Counted from the stretch's first letter, positions 28,444 to 38,286 are shown. The stretch: 64,000 nucleotides of DNA from Pleomorphomonas carboxyditropha (GCF_002770725.1 NZ_NQVN01000002.1:517918-581917); one strand, 5' to 3'. Numbers and translations: made by a program. Notes: generated by a model not told the origin, from the letters alone.

Positions 28444-29400
28444 ATGAAGTTTATGAAATCCATCCGCACCGTTACGGCTGTCGCCGCCCTGTGTCTGGCT
28501 GCGACCACGGTTGCCCAGGCTCAGAACTACAAGATTGCCTTCATCGCCCGCGCCCAGGCCGACTCCTTCGCCGCCTGGCTGGCCAACGGCATCATGGACG
28601 AAGTCAAGAAGTACCCGGACATGACGGTCGACGTCATGGACTCCCAGGCCGACGACGCCAAGGAGAACGCGTTCATCGAGAACGCCGTCGCCAACAAGTA
28701 CGACCTGATCATCGTCCAGCCGAACAACGGCGAGGCTCAGCGTCCCTATGTCGAGCAGGCCGTCAAGGATGGCGTCAAGGTCATCACGACCAATGCCCGC
28801 ATCAAGGACATCCCCGGCTCGTCGTCGGTCGACGCCGATCCGTATGAGCAGGCCGCCGTCAATGCCCGTCTGGCCCTCGAGCAGATCCCGCAGGGCGCCA
28901 ACGTCGTCGTGCTGAACGGTCCCTCGGGCAACATGCACGCCGACATGCGCCGTGACGCCTGGCAGAAGGAATTCTTCGACAAGCGTTCGGACGTCAAGAT
29001 CGTCGGTGAGCAGATCGCCCATTGGAACAAAGAAGAAGCCATGCGCTTCATGGAGGACTGGGTCCAGGCCAACGACAAGATCGACGCCATCGTCTCCATG
29101 AACGACAACATGGCCGCCGGCGCCCTGGAAGTCATCAAGGACGACCCGAAGTTCGAAAATATCCTCGCCTACGGCGTCGACGGCACCGCCGAAGCGATGC
29201 TGCTGATCCAGTCCGGCAAGATGACGTCGACGGCGCTTCAGAACGCCTACGACCTCGCCGCCAAGAACATCAGCGTCGCCCATGACCTGCTGACCGGCAA
29301 GATCACCCAGATCGACACCGACATCGACTGCCCGCTGGTGACCAAGGACAACGTGGCCGAGTTCATCGAGATCCACAAGAAGTCGGGCGCCATCAAGTAA
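28444..29400 (+). CDS. Sugar ABC transporter substrate-binding protein (RbsB type)
   Basis: 318 residues from ATG 28444, which follows TTGGAGGAG; the frame is open slightly upstream, but this start gives a proper signal peptide (MKFMKSIRTVTAVAALCLAATTVAQA). The mature part has the type I periplasmic-binding fold (NYKIAFIARAQADSF, DLIIVQPNNGEAQ, VSMNDNMAAGALE). Delivers the sugar or polyol to the RbsA/RbsC pair. A strong intrinsic terminator follows at 29425. Confidence 0.93.
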   Translation: MKFMKSIRTVTAVAALCLAATTVAQAQNYKIAFIARAQADSFAAWLANGIMDEVKKYPDMTVDVMDSQADDAKENAFIENAVANKYDLIIVQPNNGEAQRPYVEQAVKDGVKVITTNARIKDIPGSSSVDADPYEQAAVNARLALEQIPQGANVVVLNGPSGNMHADMRRDAWQKEFFDKRSDVKIVGEQIAHWNKEEAMRFMEDWVQANDKIDAIVSMNDNMAAGALEVIKDDPKFENILAYGVDGTAEAMLLIQSGKMTSTALQNAYDLAAKNISVAHDLLTGKITQIDTDIDCPLVTKDNVAEFIEIHKKSGAIK

Positions 29401-29424
29401 TTGACGGAGTGACCGATCAACTTC

Positions 29425-29450
29425 GGGGCGGGATTTTCCCGCCCCTTTTT
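29425..29450 (+). terminator. Intrinsic terminator of the polyol/pentose operon
   Basis: GGGGCGGG-ATTTT-CCCGCCCC (29425-29445), an 8-bp stem with a 5-nt loop followed by TTTTT (29446-29450). Textbook rho-independent terminator just before the convergent copA end. Confidence 0.95.
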
Positions 29451-29460
29451 CATGCGCACG

Positions 29461-31863
29461 TCATCGGGAAGCCGCCCGGCGGAGCCGCAGCGCATTGGCG
29501 ATGACGCTGACCGACGACAGCGCCATGGCGGCGGCGGCGACCATCGGCGACAGCATCCATCCGAAGGCGGGATAGAGCACGCCGGCGGCGATCGGGATGC
29601 CGGCGACGTTGTAGACGAACGCCAGCAACAGGTTCTGCCGGATATTGCGCATCGTCGCCCGGCTCAGCCGGCGCGCCTCGACGATGCCGCCGAGATCGCC
29701 GCGCAGCAGCGTCACGCCGGCGCTCTCGATGGCCACGTCGGTTCCCGTGCCCATGGCGATGCCGACATCGGCCGCGGCGAGCGCCGGCGCGTCGTTGACG
29801 CCGTCGCCGGCCATGGCGACGATGCTGCCTTGCCGGCGCAACGCCGCGACGACGTCGCCCTTCTCGGCGGGCAACACCTCCGCCTTGACCTCGTTGATGC
29901 CCAGGCGGCGGGCAACCGCTCCGGCGGTGGCGCCGTTGTCGCCGGTCAGCATGACGATGCGGATGCCGTCGGCCTGCAAGGCGCGGACCGCCTCCGGCGC
30001 CGAAGCCTTCACCGGGTCGGCGATGGCGATGACGCCGATGGCGCGGCCGCCGGCGGCGGCCAGAATGGCGGTCGCGCCCTCGGCCCGGAGCGCGGCGGCG
30101 ATGGCGTCGGCCTCGGTGACCTCGACCTCCGCTTCCTCGAGGAGCCGCCTGTTGCCGAGCAGGAGGCGCCGGCCGTCGACCGTACCGGCGACGCCCTTGC
30201 CCGAGGGAGCATCGAAATCGTCGGCCGGCTTCAGCCGCAGTCCCCGCTCCTCGGCCGCCGCGACGATGGCGTTGGCCAGCGGATGTTCGCTCGCCCGCTC
30301 CAGGCTGGCGGCCAGGGTCAGGAGCTCGGCTTCGTCGGTGCCCGGCAGGGGCTTCACGGCCGTCACCTTCGGCTTGCCCTCGGTGAGCGTTCCCGTCTTG
30401 TCGACGACGAGCACGTCGACCTTTTCCATGCGTTCCAGTGCCTCCGCGTCGCGGATCAGCACGCCCTCGCTGGCGCCGCGCCCGACGCCGACCATGATCG
30501 ACATCGGCGTCGCAAGGCCCAGCGCGCAGGGACAGGCGATGATGAGCACGCTGACGGCGGCGACCAGGCCGTAGGACAGGGCCGGCGACGGGCCGAACAG
30601 CGCCCAGGCGACAAAGGCCAGCGCGGCCGCCGCGACGACCGCCGGCACGAACCAGGCGGAGACCTGGTCGGCCAGCCGCTGGATCGGCGCGCGGGAGCGC
30701 TGCGCCCTGGCCACGGTGTCGACGATCTGCGCCAGCATGGTGTCGGCGCCGACGCGGTCGGCGCGCATGACGAAGCTGCCCTGTCCGTTGAGCGTGCCGC
30801 CGATCACCTTGGCGCCGGCTGCCTTGGCCACCGGCAGGGGCTCGCCGGTCACCATGGATTCGTCGACGTTGGACCGGCCCTCCAGCACCTCGCCGTCGAG
30901 CGGCACCTTGTCGCCGGGACGGACGCGCAGCCGGTCGCCGACCCGAACATCGCCGAGGTCGACGTCTTTCTCGCCGCCGTCGTCCTCCAGCCGGCGGGCG
31001 GTCGCCGGCGCGAGGTCGAGCAGCGCCTTGATGGCGCCGGACGTCCGCTCGCGCGCCCTGAGTTCGAGGACCTGCCCGAGCAGCACCAGCACGGTGATGA
31101 CGGCCGCCGCCTCGAAATAGACCGCGACGGCGCCGTCCGCAGTCCGGAAGGCCGCCGGGAACAGCCCCGGCGCGAAGGTGGCGACGACGCTGTAGACCCA
31201 GGCGATGCCGGTGCCCATGGCGATCAGCGTGAACATGTTGAGCGCGCCGTTGACCAGCGATCTCCAGCCCCGCACGAAGAATGGGCAGCCGGCCCAGAGC
31301 ACCACCGGCGTTGCCATGAGGAACTGCAGGATGGCCGAAAGGCGCGGCCCGATGACCCGGTCGAGGCCGAGGAAATGCCCGCCCATCTCCAGCACGACGA
31401 CGGGAATGGCCATGACGAGTCCCGCCGTGAACCGGCGGGTCATGTCGACCAGTTCCGGGTTAGGCCGATCGGTGAGGGAGGCGACCTCGGGTTCCAGCGC
31501 CATGCCACAGATCGGGCAGCTTCCCGGTCCGGTCTGGCGGATCTCCGGATGCATCGGGCAGGTATAGATCGTGCCCCTCGGCGCGTCGTCGTGCGCTTCG
31601 GCTGAGGCGGGCGCCAGGTAGTGCCGGGGATCGGCCATGAACTTCCCGAGGCAGCCTTCCGAGCAGAAATGGTAGGTCTTGCCGGCGTGTTCGGTTCGGT
31701 ACCTGGCGGTTGCCGGATCGACCGTCATGCCGCAGACCGGATCCTTGACCGTGCGGGCGTCGCCCTGCGGCGCGGCGTGATGATGATGGCCGTGCTCTTC
31801 GTGCCCCAGGGACTCGCGGTCCTGGTCGTGCGGGGAAGAGCCGTGGTGATGATCGTGCGACAT
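29461..31863 (-). CDS. copA: Copper-exporting P-type ATPase with YHS and heavy-metal-binding N-domains
   Basis: 800 residues from ATG 31863. The order is: His-rich tail ([10 protein letters not shown] and [10 protein letters not shown]), YHS domain (about 40-83, [10 protein letters not shown] with FCSEGC), heavy-metal-binding domain (about 99-125, YTCPMHPEI and CPICGM), then the P1B-ATPase core. The core has ACPCALG in the membrane, [11 protein letters not shown] phosphorylation, TGDN and GDGVNDAP. The late membrane segment [16 protein letters not shown] carries the MxxSS pattern of Cu(I) P1B-1 pumps. No CxxC HMA domain is present. Exports Cu(I) (or Ag(I)) from the cytoplasm. Divergent from cueR and preceded by a MerR-type promoter. 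Confidence 0.93.
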   Translation of the reverse strand: MSHDHHHGSSPHDQDRESLGHEEHGHHHHAAPQGDARTVKDPVCGMTVDPATARYRTEHAGKTYHFCSEGCLGKFMADPRHYLAPASAEAHDDAPRGTIYTCPMHPEIRQTGPGSCPICGMALEPEVASLTDRPNPELVDMTRRFTAGLVMAIPVVVLEMGGHFLGLDRVIGPRLSAILQFLMATPVVLWAGCPFFVRGWRSLVNGALNMFTLIAMGTGIAWVYSVVATFAPGLFPAAFRTADGAVAVYFEAAAVITVLVLLGQVLELRARERTSGAIKALLDLAPATARRLEDDGGEKDVDLGDVRVGDRLRVRPGDKVPLDGEVLEGRSNVDESMVTGEPLPVAKAAGAKVIGGTLNGQGSFVMRADRVGADTMLAQIVDTVARAQRSRAPIQRLADQVSAWFVPAVVAAAALAFVAWALFGPSPALSYGLVAAVSVLIIACPCALGLATPMSIMVGVGRGASEGVLIRDAEALERMEKVDVLVVDKTGTLTEGKPKVTAVKPLPGTDEAELLTLAASLERASEHPLANAIVAAAEERGLRLKPADDFDAPSGKGVAGTVDGRRLLLGNRRLLEEAEVEVTEADAIAAALRAEGATAILAAAGGRAIGVIAIADPVKASAPEAVRALQADGIRIVMLTGDNGATAGAVARRLGINEVKAEVLPAEKGDVVAALRRQGSIVAMAGDGVNDAPALAAADVGIAMGTGTDVAIESAGVTLLRGDLGGIVEARRLSRATMRNIRQNLLLAFVYNVAGIPIAAGVLYPAFGWMLSPMVAAAAMALSSVSVIANALRLRRAASR

Positions 31864-31921
31864 GTCGCGCTCCCGTATCGGTTCGTCGCCGCCAAGTCGG
31901 GCGGCGGTATTGATGCCACCG

Positions 31922-31952
31922 AGGATCGACCTTCCCATCATGGTAAGGTCAA
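31922..31952 (-). promoter_or_regulatory. CueR-type copper-responsive promoter of copA
   Basis: On the minus strand TTGACC (31952-31947) and GATCCT (31927-31922) are separated by 19 bp, the over-long spacer diagnostic of MerR-family activation. A dyad CCTTACCATGATGGGAAGG lies between the boxes, closely resembling CueR operators. It points to copA (ATG 31863), with cueR transcribed the other way. Confidence 0.85.
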
Positions 31953-32041
31953 GCGTATAATCGTCGGCGAACCGAAGGTGCCGAACGGTCAACCGATGCG
32001 AAGGTGGCCGGTTCCGGCCCGTTGAGCGGAAAGGGCATTCC

Positions 32042-32494
32042 ATGAACATCGGCGAGGCGGCCAGGGCGTCGGGCGTCACGGCCAAGATGATCCGCTATTA
32101 CGAATCCACCGGCCTGCTGCGGCCGGCGGCGCGGCGGAACAACGGCTACCGCGACTATGGCGCCGTCGACGTGCATGAGCTGCGCTTCATCCGGCGCGCC
32201 CGCGGGTTGGGGTTCGAGATGGCCGAGATCACCGAGCTCCTGTCGCTGTGGCGCGACCGCGACCGGGCCAGCCGCGACGTGCATCGCGTGGCGAGCGGCC
32301 ATATCGAAGCCCTGCGGACGCGCATTGCCGAGTTGCAGGGCATGGTCGACACCCTGTCGACGCTGGTCGCCTGCTGCCATGGCGACGATCGGCCCGACTG
32401 CCCGATCCTGTCCGACCTCGGCGGTGGCCTCGGCGCCGGCCAGCCGCTCGATCCGGCTAAAAGGCATCGCTACCGCGCTGGGATATCAGGCTAG
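32042..32494 (+). CDS. cueR: CueR-like Cu(I)-responsive MerR regulator
   Basis: 150 residues. The MerR winged helix is at 1-70 ([33 protein letters not shown]), followed by a dimerisation helix to about 108. The metal loop [12 protein letters not shown] holds Cys112 and Cys120, the C-x7-C spacing and exact numbering of E. coli CueR, which indicates Cu(I)/Ag(I) rather than Zn or Hg. Activates the divergent copA promoter by DNA distortion. Its 3' end overlaps the end of the LysR gene by 4 bp, tail to tail. Confidence 0.92.
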   Translation: MNIGEAARASGVTAKMIRYYESTGLLRPAARRNNGYRDYGAVDVHELRFIRRARGLGFEMAEITELLSLWRDRDRASRDVHRVASGHIEALRTRIAELQGMVDTLSTLVACCHGDDRPDCPILSDLGGGLGAGQPLDPAKRHRYRAGISG

Positions 32495-33396
32495 GAAACC
32501 TTTCCCCGTTCCGCGAGGAAGTCGAGCAGGGCGCGCACCCGGGAAGGCAGAGGACCGCCCTGGCCGGTATGGATGGCGTGGAAGGCTTCCCGATCGCCGG
32601 GGTTCAGATCTTCCAGCACCGGTACAAGGCGGCCGGCGGCGATGTCGTCGCGAACCGTGAAGCCGGCGAGGCGCGCCAGTCCGGCTCCCCCGAGCGCCAG
32701 CCGCCGCAGAGCTTCGCCGTCGCTTGCCGTCACGCGCCCGACGGTGGGGATGACCACCGCTTCGCCGTTTGCCTTCATCGGCCAGCCGTCGACCGTGCGG
32801 ACATAGCCGAAGCCCAGGCGGTTGTGGCCGTCGAGGTCGTCGACCGTCTTCGGTTCGCCGAAGCGGGCAAGGTAGGCGGGCGCCCCCACGACGACCATCG
32901 GAGTGTCGCCGAGCTTGCGGGCGACCAGGCTGGAACTCTTGAGCGGCCCCGCGCGAACCGCCACGTCGGTACGTTCCGACAACAGATCGACCACCATGTC
33001 GGTCTGGATCAGGTCGAGCGTTACGCCGGGATGGCGTTCCAGGAATTCCGGCAGGATCGGCGCAAGCACATGGCTGGCGTAGGACGCGCTCGTATTGAGC
33101 CGGATGCGGCCGACCGGCTGCTCGCCGGCGCCGGCCCCGCGTTCGGCGTCTTCGATATCGGCCAGAATGCGCGTCGCCCGTTCGTAGAAGGCGCATCCCT
33201 CCGGCGTGAGCTGGAAGGCACGGGTCGAGCGGTTGACGAGCCGCGCTCCGAGGCGCGTTTCCAAGCGGGCGACCAGCTTGCTGACGGCCGACGGCGTCAT
33301 GCGGCATGCACGGGCGGCGGCGGAGAAGCCTCCCTGCTCGACGACGCTGGCGAAGACTTCCATCTCGCCCGACCGGTTGATTTCGGAACGCGCCAT
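32491..33396 (-). CDS. LysR family transcriptional regulator
   Basis: 301 residues. The N-terminal winged helix (MEVFASVVEQGGFSAAARACRMTPSAVSKLVARLE) is followed by a LysR substrate-binding domain of the large CrgA/DmlR-like group (GRIRLNTSASYASHVLAPILPEFLERHPGV region). Divergent from an MFS transporter gene; LysR regulators usually control the gene they face. Effector unknown. Confidence 0.92.
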   Translation of the reverse strand: MARSEINRSGEMEVFASVVEQGGFSAAARACRMTPSAVSKLVARLETRLGARLVNRSTRAFQLTPEGCAFYERATRILADIEDAERGAGAGEQPVGRIRLNTSASYASHVLAPILPEFLERHPGVTLDLIQTDMVVDLLSERTDVAVRAGPLKSSSLVARKLGDTPMVVVGAPAYLARFGEPKTVDDLDGHNRLGFGYVRTVDGWPMKANGEAVVIPTVGRVTASDGEALRRLALGGAGLARLAGFTVRDDIAAGRLVPVLEDLNPGDREAFHAIHTGQGGPLPSRVRALLDFLAERGKVS

Positions 33397-33498
33397 TGGT
33401 CATTCATTTCATAAGTGATATTACTTTCGGCATTCTATATCACCTCGATGGCGGCGTCTATCTTCCGTCCCACTGACATCAACCTTGTGGGACAGCAC

Positions 33499-34671
33499 AT
33501 GCCTTTGGCTCTTTACGCCCTGACCGCCGGCGCCTTCGGCATCGGCGTCACGGAATTCGTCATCATGGGTTTGCTGCTGGAGGTCGGCGCCGATTTCGCC
33601 GTGTCGATCGCCGCGGCGGGCCTCCTGATCTCCGGCTACGCGCTCGGCGTCGTCGTTGGCGCGCCGGTGCTGACGGTCCTGACCGCCCGCTGGCCGCGCA
33701 AGAGCGTGCCGCTCGCTCTGATGGCCATCTTCGTCGCCGGCAACGCGGCTTGCGCGCTGGCCCCGGGCTATGGCTTCCTCATGGCCGCACGTGTACTCAC
33801 CGCGCTGGCGCACGGCACCTTCTTCGGCGTCGGATCGGTGGTGGCGACAGGCCTTGTTTCTCCGGATCGCAAGGCGTCGGCCATCGCCGTCATGTTCACC
33901 GGACTGACGGTCGCCAACGTCCTTGGGGTACCGCTCGGAACATGGATCGGCCAGCAGTTCGGATGGCGGGCGACCTTCGGCGCCGTCACGCTGGTCGGAC
34001 TCGCCGCCTTTGCCGTCATTGCGATCTTCGTGCCCAGGGACGGCCGGCCATCCGACGCCGAAGATTGGCGGGCCGACCTCGCCGCCATTCTCCGCGCGCC
34101 CGTGCTGCTCGGTCTCGTCACCACGGTTCTCGGCTATGCCGGCGTCTTCGCCGTCTTCACCTACATCGCCCCGATGCTGACCCGCATCAGTGGTTTCGAT
34201 GCGGCCGCGGTGTCGCCCATCCTGCTCGTATTTGGCGGCGGCCTCGTCGTCGGCAATCTCGTCGGTGGCAGGTTTGCGGATCGCAGCGTTCTCGCCGCCG
34301 TGTTCGGTACGCTGGCCGCGTTGGCGCTGGTGCTGGCATCGATGACGCCCGGCCTTCGCTCGCCCGTCGCGGCGGTTCTGCTCACCGGGCTGCTCGGCGC
34401 AGCCGGCTTTGCCACCGTGGCGCCGCTTCAGATGTGGGTGCTGTCCAAGGCCGAGGGCGCGGGCCAGAATCTGGCTTCGTCCTTGAATATCGCTGCTTTC
34501 AATCTCGGCAACGCCATCGGTGCCTGGGCCGGCGGGATGACCATCGACCACGGTCCCGGCCTCGCCTTCGTGCCGCTGATGGCAAGCTTGTTTCCTATCG
34601 CGGCGGTTGCCGTCGCTCTCATGGCCGCAACGACCAGCCGTCGCCAAGCCAGGGTTTGCCGGTCGGCCTGA
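33499..34671 (+). CDS. MFS transporter (sugar/drug efflux, AraJ/YdhP-like)
   Basis: 390 residues, about twelve membrane segments. The first helix MPLALYALTAGAFGIGVTEFVIMGLL is the usual start of this DHA1 group, so ATG 33499 is chosen over the upstream Met codons (33415, 33448). Other features are a basic loop between helices 2 and 3 (TARWPRKSVPLA) and the GVPLGTWIGQQFGWRATF block. Probably exports small toxic or metabolic compounds; substrate unknown. The 102-bp spacer to the divergent LysR gene contains the imperfect dyad AAGTGATATTACTT, a possible LysR site. Confidence 0.88.
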   Translation: MPLALYALTAGAFGIGVTEFVIMGLLLEVGADFAVSIAAAGLLISGYALGVVVGAPVLTVLTARWPRKSVPLALMAIFVAGNAACALAPGYGFLMAARVLTALAHGTFFGVGSVVATGLVSPDRKASAIAVMFTGLTVANVLGVPLGTWIGQQFGWRATFGAVTLVGLAAFAVIAIFVPRDGRPSDAEDWRADLAAILRAPVLLGLVTTVLGYAGVFAVFTYIAPMLTRISGFDAAAVSPILLVFGGGLVVGNLVGGRFADRSVLAAVFGTLAALALVLASMTPGLRSPVAAVLLTGLLGAAGFATVAPLQMWVLSKAEGAGQNLASSLNIAAFNLGNAIGAWAGGMTIDHGPGLAFVPLMASLFPIAAVAVALMAATTSRRQARVCRSA

Positions 34672-34764
34672 CGAAAGAGCCTTCAAGTCGACCGAAGTCG
34701 CAGACGGCCGCGAACCGGTCGCTTGCCCCCTCAACTCAGACCAATTCTTGGAAAGGATCACTCC

Positions 34765-35802
34765 ATGGACTATCGCTTTCTCGGCCGTTCGGGCCTCAAG
34801 GTTCCGGTCCTGAGCCTGGGGACCGGCACATTCGGCGGCACCGGACCGTTGTTCGGCGCCTGGGGCAATACCGACGTCGAAGAGGCGCGCCGTCTCGTCG
34901 ACATCTGTCTGGAGGCCGGCGTCACCCTGTTCGATACCGCCGACGTCTATTCCTCCGGCGCGTCCGAGGAGGTGTTGGGAGCCGCCCTCAAGGGACGACG
35001 CGACGAAGCCCTCATCTCGACCAAGACCAGCCTGCCGATGGGCGACGGCCCGAACGATGCCGGTTCGTCGCGGTTTCGGCTGATCCGCGCCGTCGAGGAC
35101 GCGCTGAGGCGACTTGGCACCGACTACATCGACCTTCTGCAACTGCACGCCTTCGATGCGGCAACGCCGGTGGAGGAAGTGCTATCGACGCTCGATATGC
35201 TCGTGCGCGCCGGCAAGGTTCGCTACGTCGGCGTGTCGAACTTCTCCGGCTGGCAGATCATGAAGGCGCTGTCCGTCGCCGACCGCTACGGCTGGCCGCG
35301 CTACGTCGCCAATCAGGTTTATTATTCGCTGATCGGCCGCGACTACGAATGGGACCTGATGCCGTTTGGCGCCGACCAGGGGCTCGGTGCGCTGGTCTGG
35401 AGCCCGCTCGGCTGGGGACGGCTGACCGGCAAGATCAGGCGAGGCATGCCCCTGCCCGAAGGGAGCCGCCTGCACGACACGGCGAGCTACGGCCCGCCGG
35501 TGGAGGACGACCATCTTTATCGCGTCGTCGAGGCGCTGGAGGCGGTCGCCACGGAAGTCGGCAAAACCGTGCCGCAAGTGGCGCTCAACTGGCTGGCCCA
35601 AAGGCCGACCGTGTCGTCCATCATCATCGGCGCCCGCAATGAAGATCAGTTGCGCCAGAACCTCGGCGCGATCGGCTGGGCGCTTTCGCCCGAGCAAATC
35701 GCCAAACTCGACAATGCCAGCACCGTTGCCGCTCCCTATCCGCATTTTCCATACAGGCGGCAGGAAGGCTTTGCTCGTCTCAGCCCTCCGATTGCCGGGT
35801 AA
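34765..35802 (+). CDS. Aldo/keto reductase
   Basis: 345 residues, a TIM-barrel NADPH-dependent reductase. The catalytic tetrad region is visible: DTADVY (Asp, Tyr), ISTKTSLP (Lys) and LLQLHAFD (His). The cofactor end is SSIIIGARNEDQLRQNLGA. ATG 34765 follows GGAAAGGA. Lies 93 bp after the MFS gene, a partnership often seen next to LysR regulators. Carbonyl substrate unknown. Confidence 0.9.
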   Translation: MDYRFLGRSGLKVPVLSLGTGTFGGTGPLFGAWGNTDVEEARRLVDICLEAGVTLFDTADVYSSGASEEVLGAALKGRRDEALISTKTSLPMGDGPNDAGSSRFRLIRAVEDALRRLGTDYIDLLQLHAFDAATPVEEVLSTLDMLVRAGKVRYVGVSNFSGWQIMKALSVADRYGWPRYVANQVYYSLIGRDYEWDLMPFGADQGLGALVWSPLGWGRLTGKIRRGMPLPEGSRLHDTASYGPPVEDDHLYRVVEALEAVATEVGKTVPQVALNWLAQRPTVSSIIIGARNEDQLRQNLGAIGWALSPEQIAKLDNASTVAAPYPHFPYRRQEGFARLSPPIAG

Positions 35803-35922
35803 AGGCAGTCGGTTTCGTCGGCCGTGTGAAGCGCATGTTGCGTCGCATCCCGGCTGACGATTTATGACCATATTCTTCCCTTGAAATAAGCGGCTGCCGT
35901 CTCGAGAAATTGGGAGATCCTG

Positions 35923-36645
35923 ATGATCGTTCAGGCTTGTATCAACGGCGCACGCCCTTTCGATTACCATCCGGCACTGCCGCTGACCGTCGAGGCGATG
36001 GCGCGGGACAGCGCCGCCTGCGTTGCCGCCGGCGCGGCGGAGATCCATCTGCATCCGCGCGCGGCGGACGGCCAGGAGAGCCTTGCCGCCGTCGACGAGA
36101 CGATCCGGCTGGTGCGGCGCGCCTGTCCGGGCACCCTGGTCGGCGTGTCGACCGGCGCCTGGATCGAAGGCGATCAGCGCAGGACGCGCGACTATATCGC
36201 CGCCTGGCGCGTCCTGCCGGATTACGCCTCGGTCAACCTGTCCGAGGCGGACGCGCCCGCGGTGATCGATTTGCTGCACGGCATAGGCGTCGGCGTCGAG
36301 GCCGGGCTGGCGAGCGTGGAGGACGCCAGACGGCTGGTCGCGCTTGCCGATTGCCAGCGCGTCTTCCGCATCCTCATCGAAATCGACGAACAGGAGCTTT
36401 CGACGGCCGGCAGAATTGCCGACGGCATAGCCGCCGTTCTCGCCGAAGCGGGCCTTGCCCGGCCGATTCTCCTGCACGGCTTCGACGCGACCGTCTGGCA
36501 TTTCGTCGACCTGGCGCGGCAGCGCCGCTGGTCCACCCGCGTCGGCCTGGAGGACGGTTGCCATCGCGCTCAGGGCGATGTGGCGCGCAACAATGCCCAA
36601 CTGGTGACGGATGCCGTCAGGATGATGCGGCAGTATGCGTCCTGA
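35923..36645 (+). CDS. BKACE (DUF849) family beta-keto acid cleavage enzyme
   Basis: 240 residues, shorter than the roughly 270-310 typical of the family. The zinc-binding HLHPR motif is near residue 45, followed by GVSTGAWIEG, the Glu in SVNLSEAD and VGLEDG near the end. BKACE enzymes condense a beta-keto acid with acetyl-CoA to give acetoacetate plus a CoA ester; the prototype Kce acts in lysine fermentation. Substrate unknown here. The VOC-protein gene follows after 36 bp, so the two are probably one transcript. Confidence 0.85.
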   Translation: MIVQACINGARPFDYHPALPLTVEAMARDSAACVAAGAAEIHLHPRAADGQESLAAVDETIRLVRRACPGTLVGVSTGAWIEGDQRRTRDYIAAWRVLPDYASVNLSEADAPAVIDLLHGIGVGVEAGLASVEDARRLVALADCQRVFRILIEIDEQELSTAGRIADGIAAVLAEAGLARPILLHGFDATVWHFVDLARQRRWSTRVGLEDGCHRAQGDVARNNAQLVTDAVRMMRQYAS

Positions 36646-36681
36646 CCGGCGAACGCTTCGGGAGAAAGGCAGGAGTTGCGC

Positions 36682-37101
36682 ATGAAACTGCATCAAGGTC
36701 GCCTGATCGACCATATCCACCTCAGGGCGAGGGATCTTCCCGCCACCGCGACCTTCTACCGGGCGGTGCTCGGGGTGCTCGGCATTCCGCTCCTGGCGGA
36801 CGAGGAAGGACATCTTGCCTGCGACGAACTCTGGATCGACGCGCTGGGAGAGGAGAGCGGCGCGGCGACGCACGTGCATCTGGCGTTCCAGGCCAAGGAC
36901 CGCGAAGCGGTCCGGCTGTTCCATCAGGCGGGGCTGGCCGCCGGCGGCCGGGACAATGGCGCGCCCGGCGAGCGATCCTATCATCCCGGCTATTACGCGG
37001 CTTTTCTGCTCGACCCGGACGGCAACAACATCGAGGCCGTTTTCCACGGTCCGGCGCGCCGCTCGGCATCGTCGGTCGTCATCGATACCGGCGAGGCATG
37101 A
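36682..37101 (+). CDS. VOC superfamily (glyoxalase-like) protein
   Basis: 139 residues with a beta-alpha-beta-beta-beta metalloenzyme fold: IDHIHLRARDLPATATFYRAVLG at the start, THVHLAFQAKD in the middle, LLDPDGNNIEAVFHG at the end. The usual metal ligands (His near 9, His near 66, Glu near 120) are visible. ATG 36682 is preferred over TTG 36676, because AGGAG at 36671-36675 is well spaced. Could be a dioxygenase, an isomerase or a resistance-type protein. Confidence 0.85.
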   Translation: MKLHQGRLIDHIHLRARDLPATATFYRAVLGVLGIPLLADEEGHLACDELWIDALGEESGAATHVHLAFQAKDREAVRLFHQAGLAAGGRDNGAPGERSYHPGYYAAFLLDPDGNNIEAVFHGPARRSASSVVIDTGEA

Positions 37102-37216
37102 AGCCGGCCGCGCCGGCTTTATCGGGCGTGTCGGATCATCGGTGGCCGCGCCCCGGGAAATCGACTACTGCTATCGGACGGACAGCGCCTGAATGGCGAA
37201 GGGGAGAGGACAGCCG

Positions 37217-38233
37217 ATGACTAAGCTGCGTTGGGGCATTCTGGCGACCGGATGGATCGCCGACCTCTTTGTGCAGGATTTGCTGGATAACGGCATGACG
37301 GTGAGCGCCGTCGGCTCGCGTTCCATCGAGAAGGCGGTCGACTTTGCCGCCAAGCACGGCATTCCGCGGTCGCACGGCAGCTATCAGGCGCTTGCCGACG
37401 ATCCCGAGGTCGACGTCGTCTACATCGCCACGCCGCACCCGTTCCACGCCGCCGCCGCGGAGCTGTGCATCGCCGCCGGCAAGCACGTCCTCGTCGAAAA
37501 GTCCTTCACGCTGACCGGGGCGGAAGCCCGGCATCTCCTGGACCTGTCGCGCAAGCACGACGTCGTCGTCCTCGAGGCCATGTGGACGCGCTTCCTGCCG
37601 CACATGGTCCGGCTGCGCCAGGCGCTGGCCGGCGGCATGATCGGCGAGATCCGCACCCTGGTGGCCACGCATACCCAGGACCTGCCGGACGATCCCGGCC
37701 ACCGCCTCAACGCGCTGGAACTCGGCGGCGGCGCGCTGCTCGATCTCGGCATCTATCCGATCTCCTTTGCCTTCGACATTCTGGGAGAGCCGACGCAGGT
37801 TCTCGCTTCGGGCCGCCTGAAGGCGACCGGCGCCGACGCCGAGGTGTCCACCATCTTCCGCTACGCCAATGGCGCCAGCGCCCTGACGGTGTCGGCCAGC
37901 GACGCGCCCGGCAGCAACCGCGCCGAGATCAACGGCACGGAAGGCCATGTCGAGATCGACGGCATCTGGTACACGCCGACCGGCTTCCGGATCTATGACA
38001 GCGAGAAGAACCTGCTGGAGGAGTTCAAACCGACCGAAATGAAGGGTCGCGGCATGCACTTCCAGGCCGTCGAACTGGAACGGCTGGTCGCCGCCGGCGA
38101 GCGGAGCAGTCCCATCCTGCCGCTCGAACAGAGCGTCGCCATCATGGAGACGCTCGACGACATCAGAAAGCAGATCGGCGTGACCTATCCCGGCGAGGCG
38201 GCGCATTCACGCCAAACCGGCGTCAAGGGCTGA
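37217..38233 (+). CDS. Gfo/Idh/MocA family oxidoreductase
   Basis: 338 residues: NAD(P)-binding Rossmann domain (WGILATGWIADLFVQ), the conserved AGKHVLVEKSFT motif near residue 95, and the C-terminal domain with GGGALLDLGIYPISFA near 175. Members oxidise sugars, inositols or trans-dihydrodiols; this one resembles the dimeric dihydrodiol dehydrogenase/glucose-fructose-oxidoreductase group. ATG 37217 follows GGGGAGAGGA. Substrate unknown. Confidence 0.9.
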   Translation: MTKLRWGILATGWIADLFVQDLLDNGMTVSAVGSRSIEKAVDFAAKHGIPRSHGSYQALADDPEVDVVYIATPHPFHAAAAELCIAAGKHVLVEKSFTLTGAEARHLLDLSRKHDVVVLEAMWTRFLPHMVRLRQALAGGMIGEIRTLVATHTQDLPDDPGHRLNALELGGGALLDLGIYPISFAFDILGEPTQVLASGRLKATGADAEVSTIFRYANGASALTVSASDAPGSNRAEINGTEGHVEIDGIWYTPTGFRIYDSEKNLLEEFKPTEMKGRGMHFQAVELERLVAAGERSSPILPLEQSVAIMETLDDIRKQIGVTYPGEAAHSRQTGVKG

Positions 38234-38286
38234 GCGGCGGGCCGCTGTCGACGCGCCCCGGCGGGAAATCCTTCGCCGACGCCAAA

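Noticed and set aside
29452..31605. 717-codon plus-strand frame opposite copA
   Set aside because: The product is a low-complexity Arg/Gly/Asp/His sequence with no domain. It is the antisense shadow of a GC-rich gene, as are similar long frames opposite glgX (20271-22412), cusA (10016-13141) and the GH94 gene (47303-49585).
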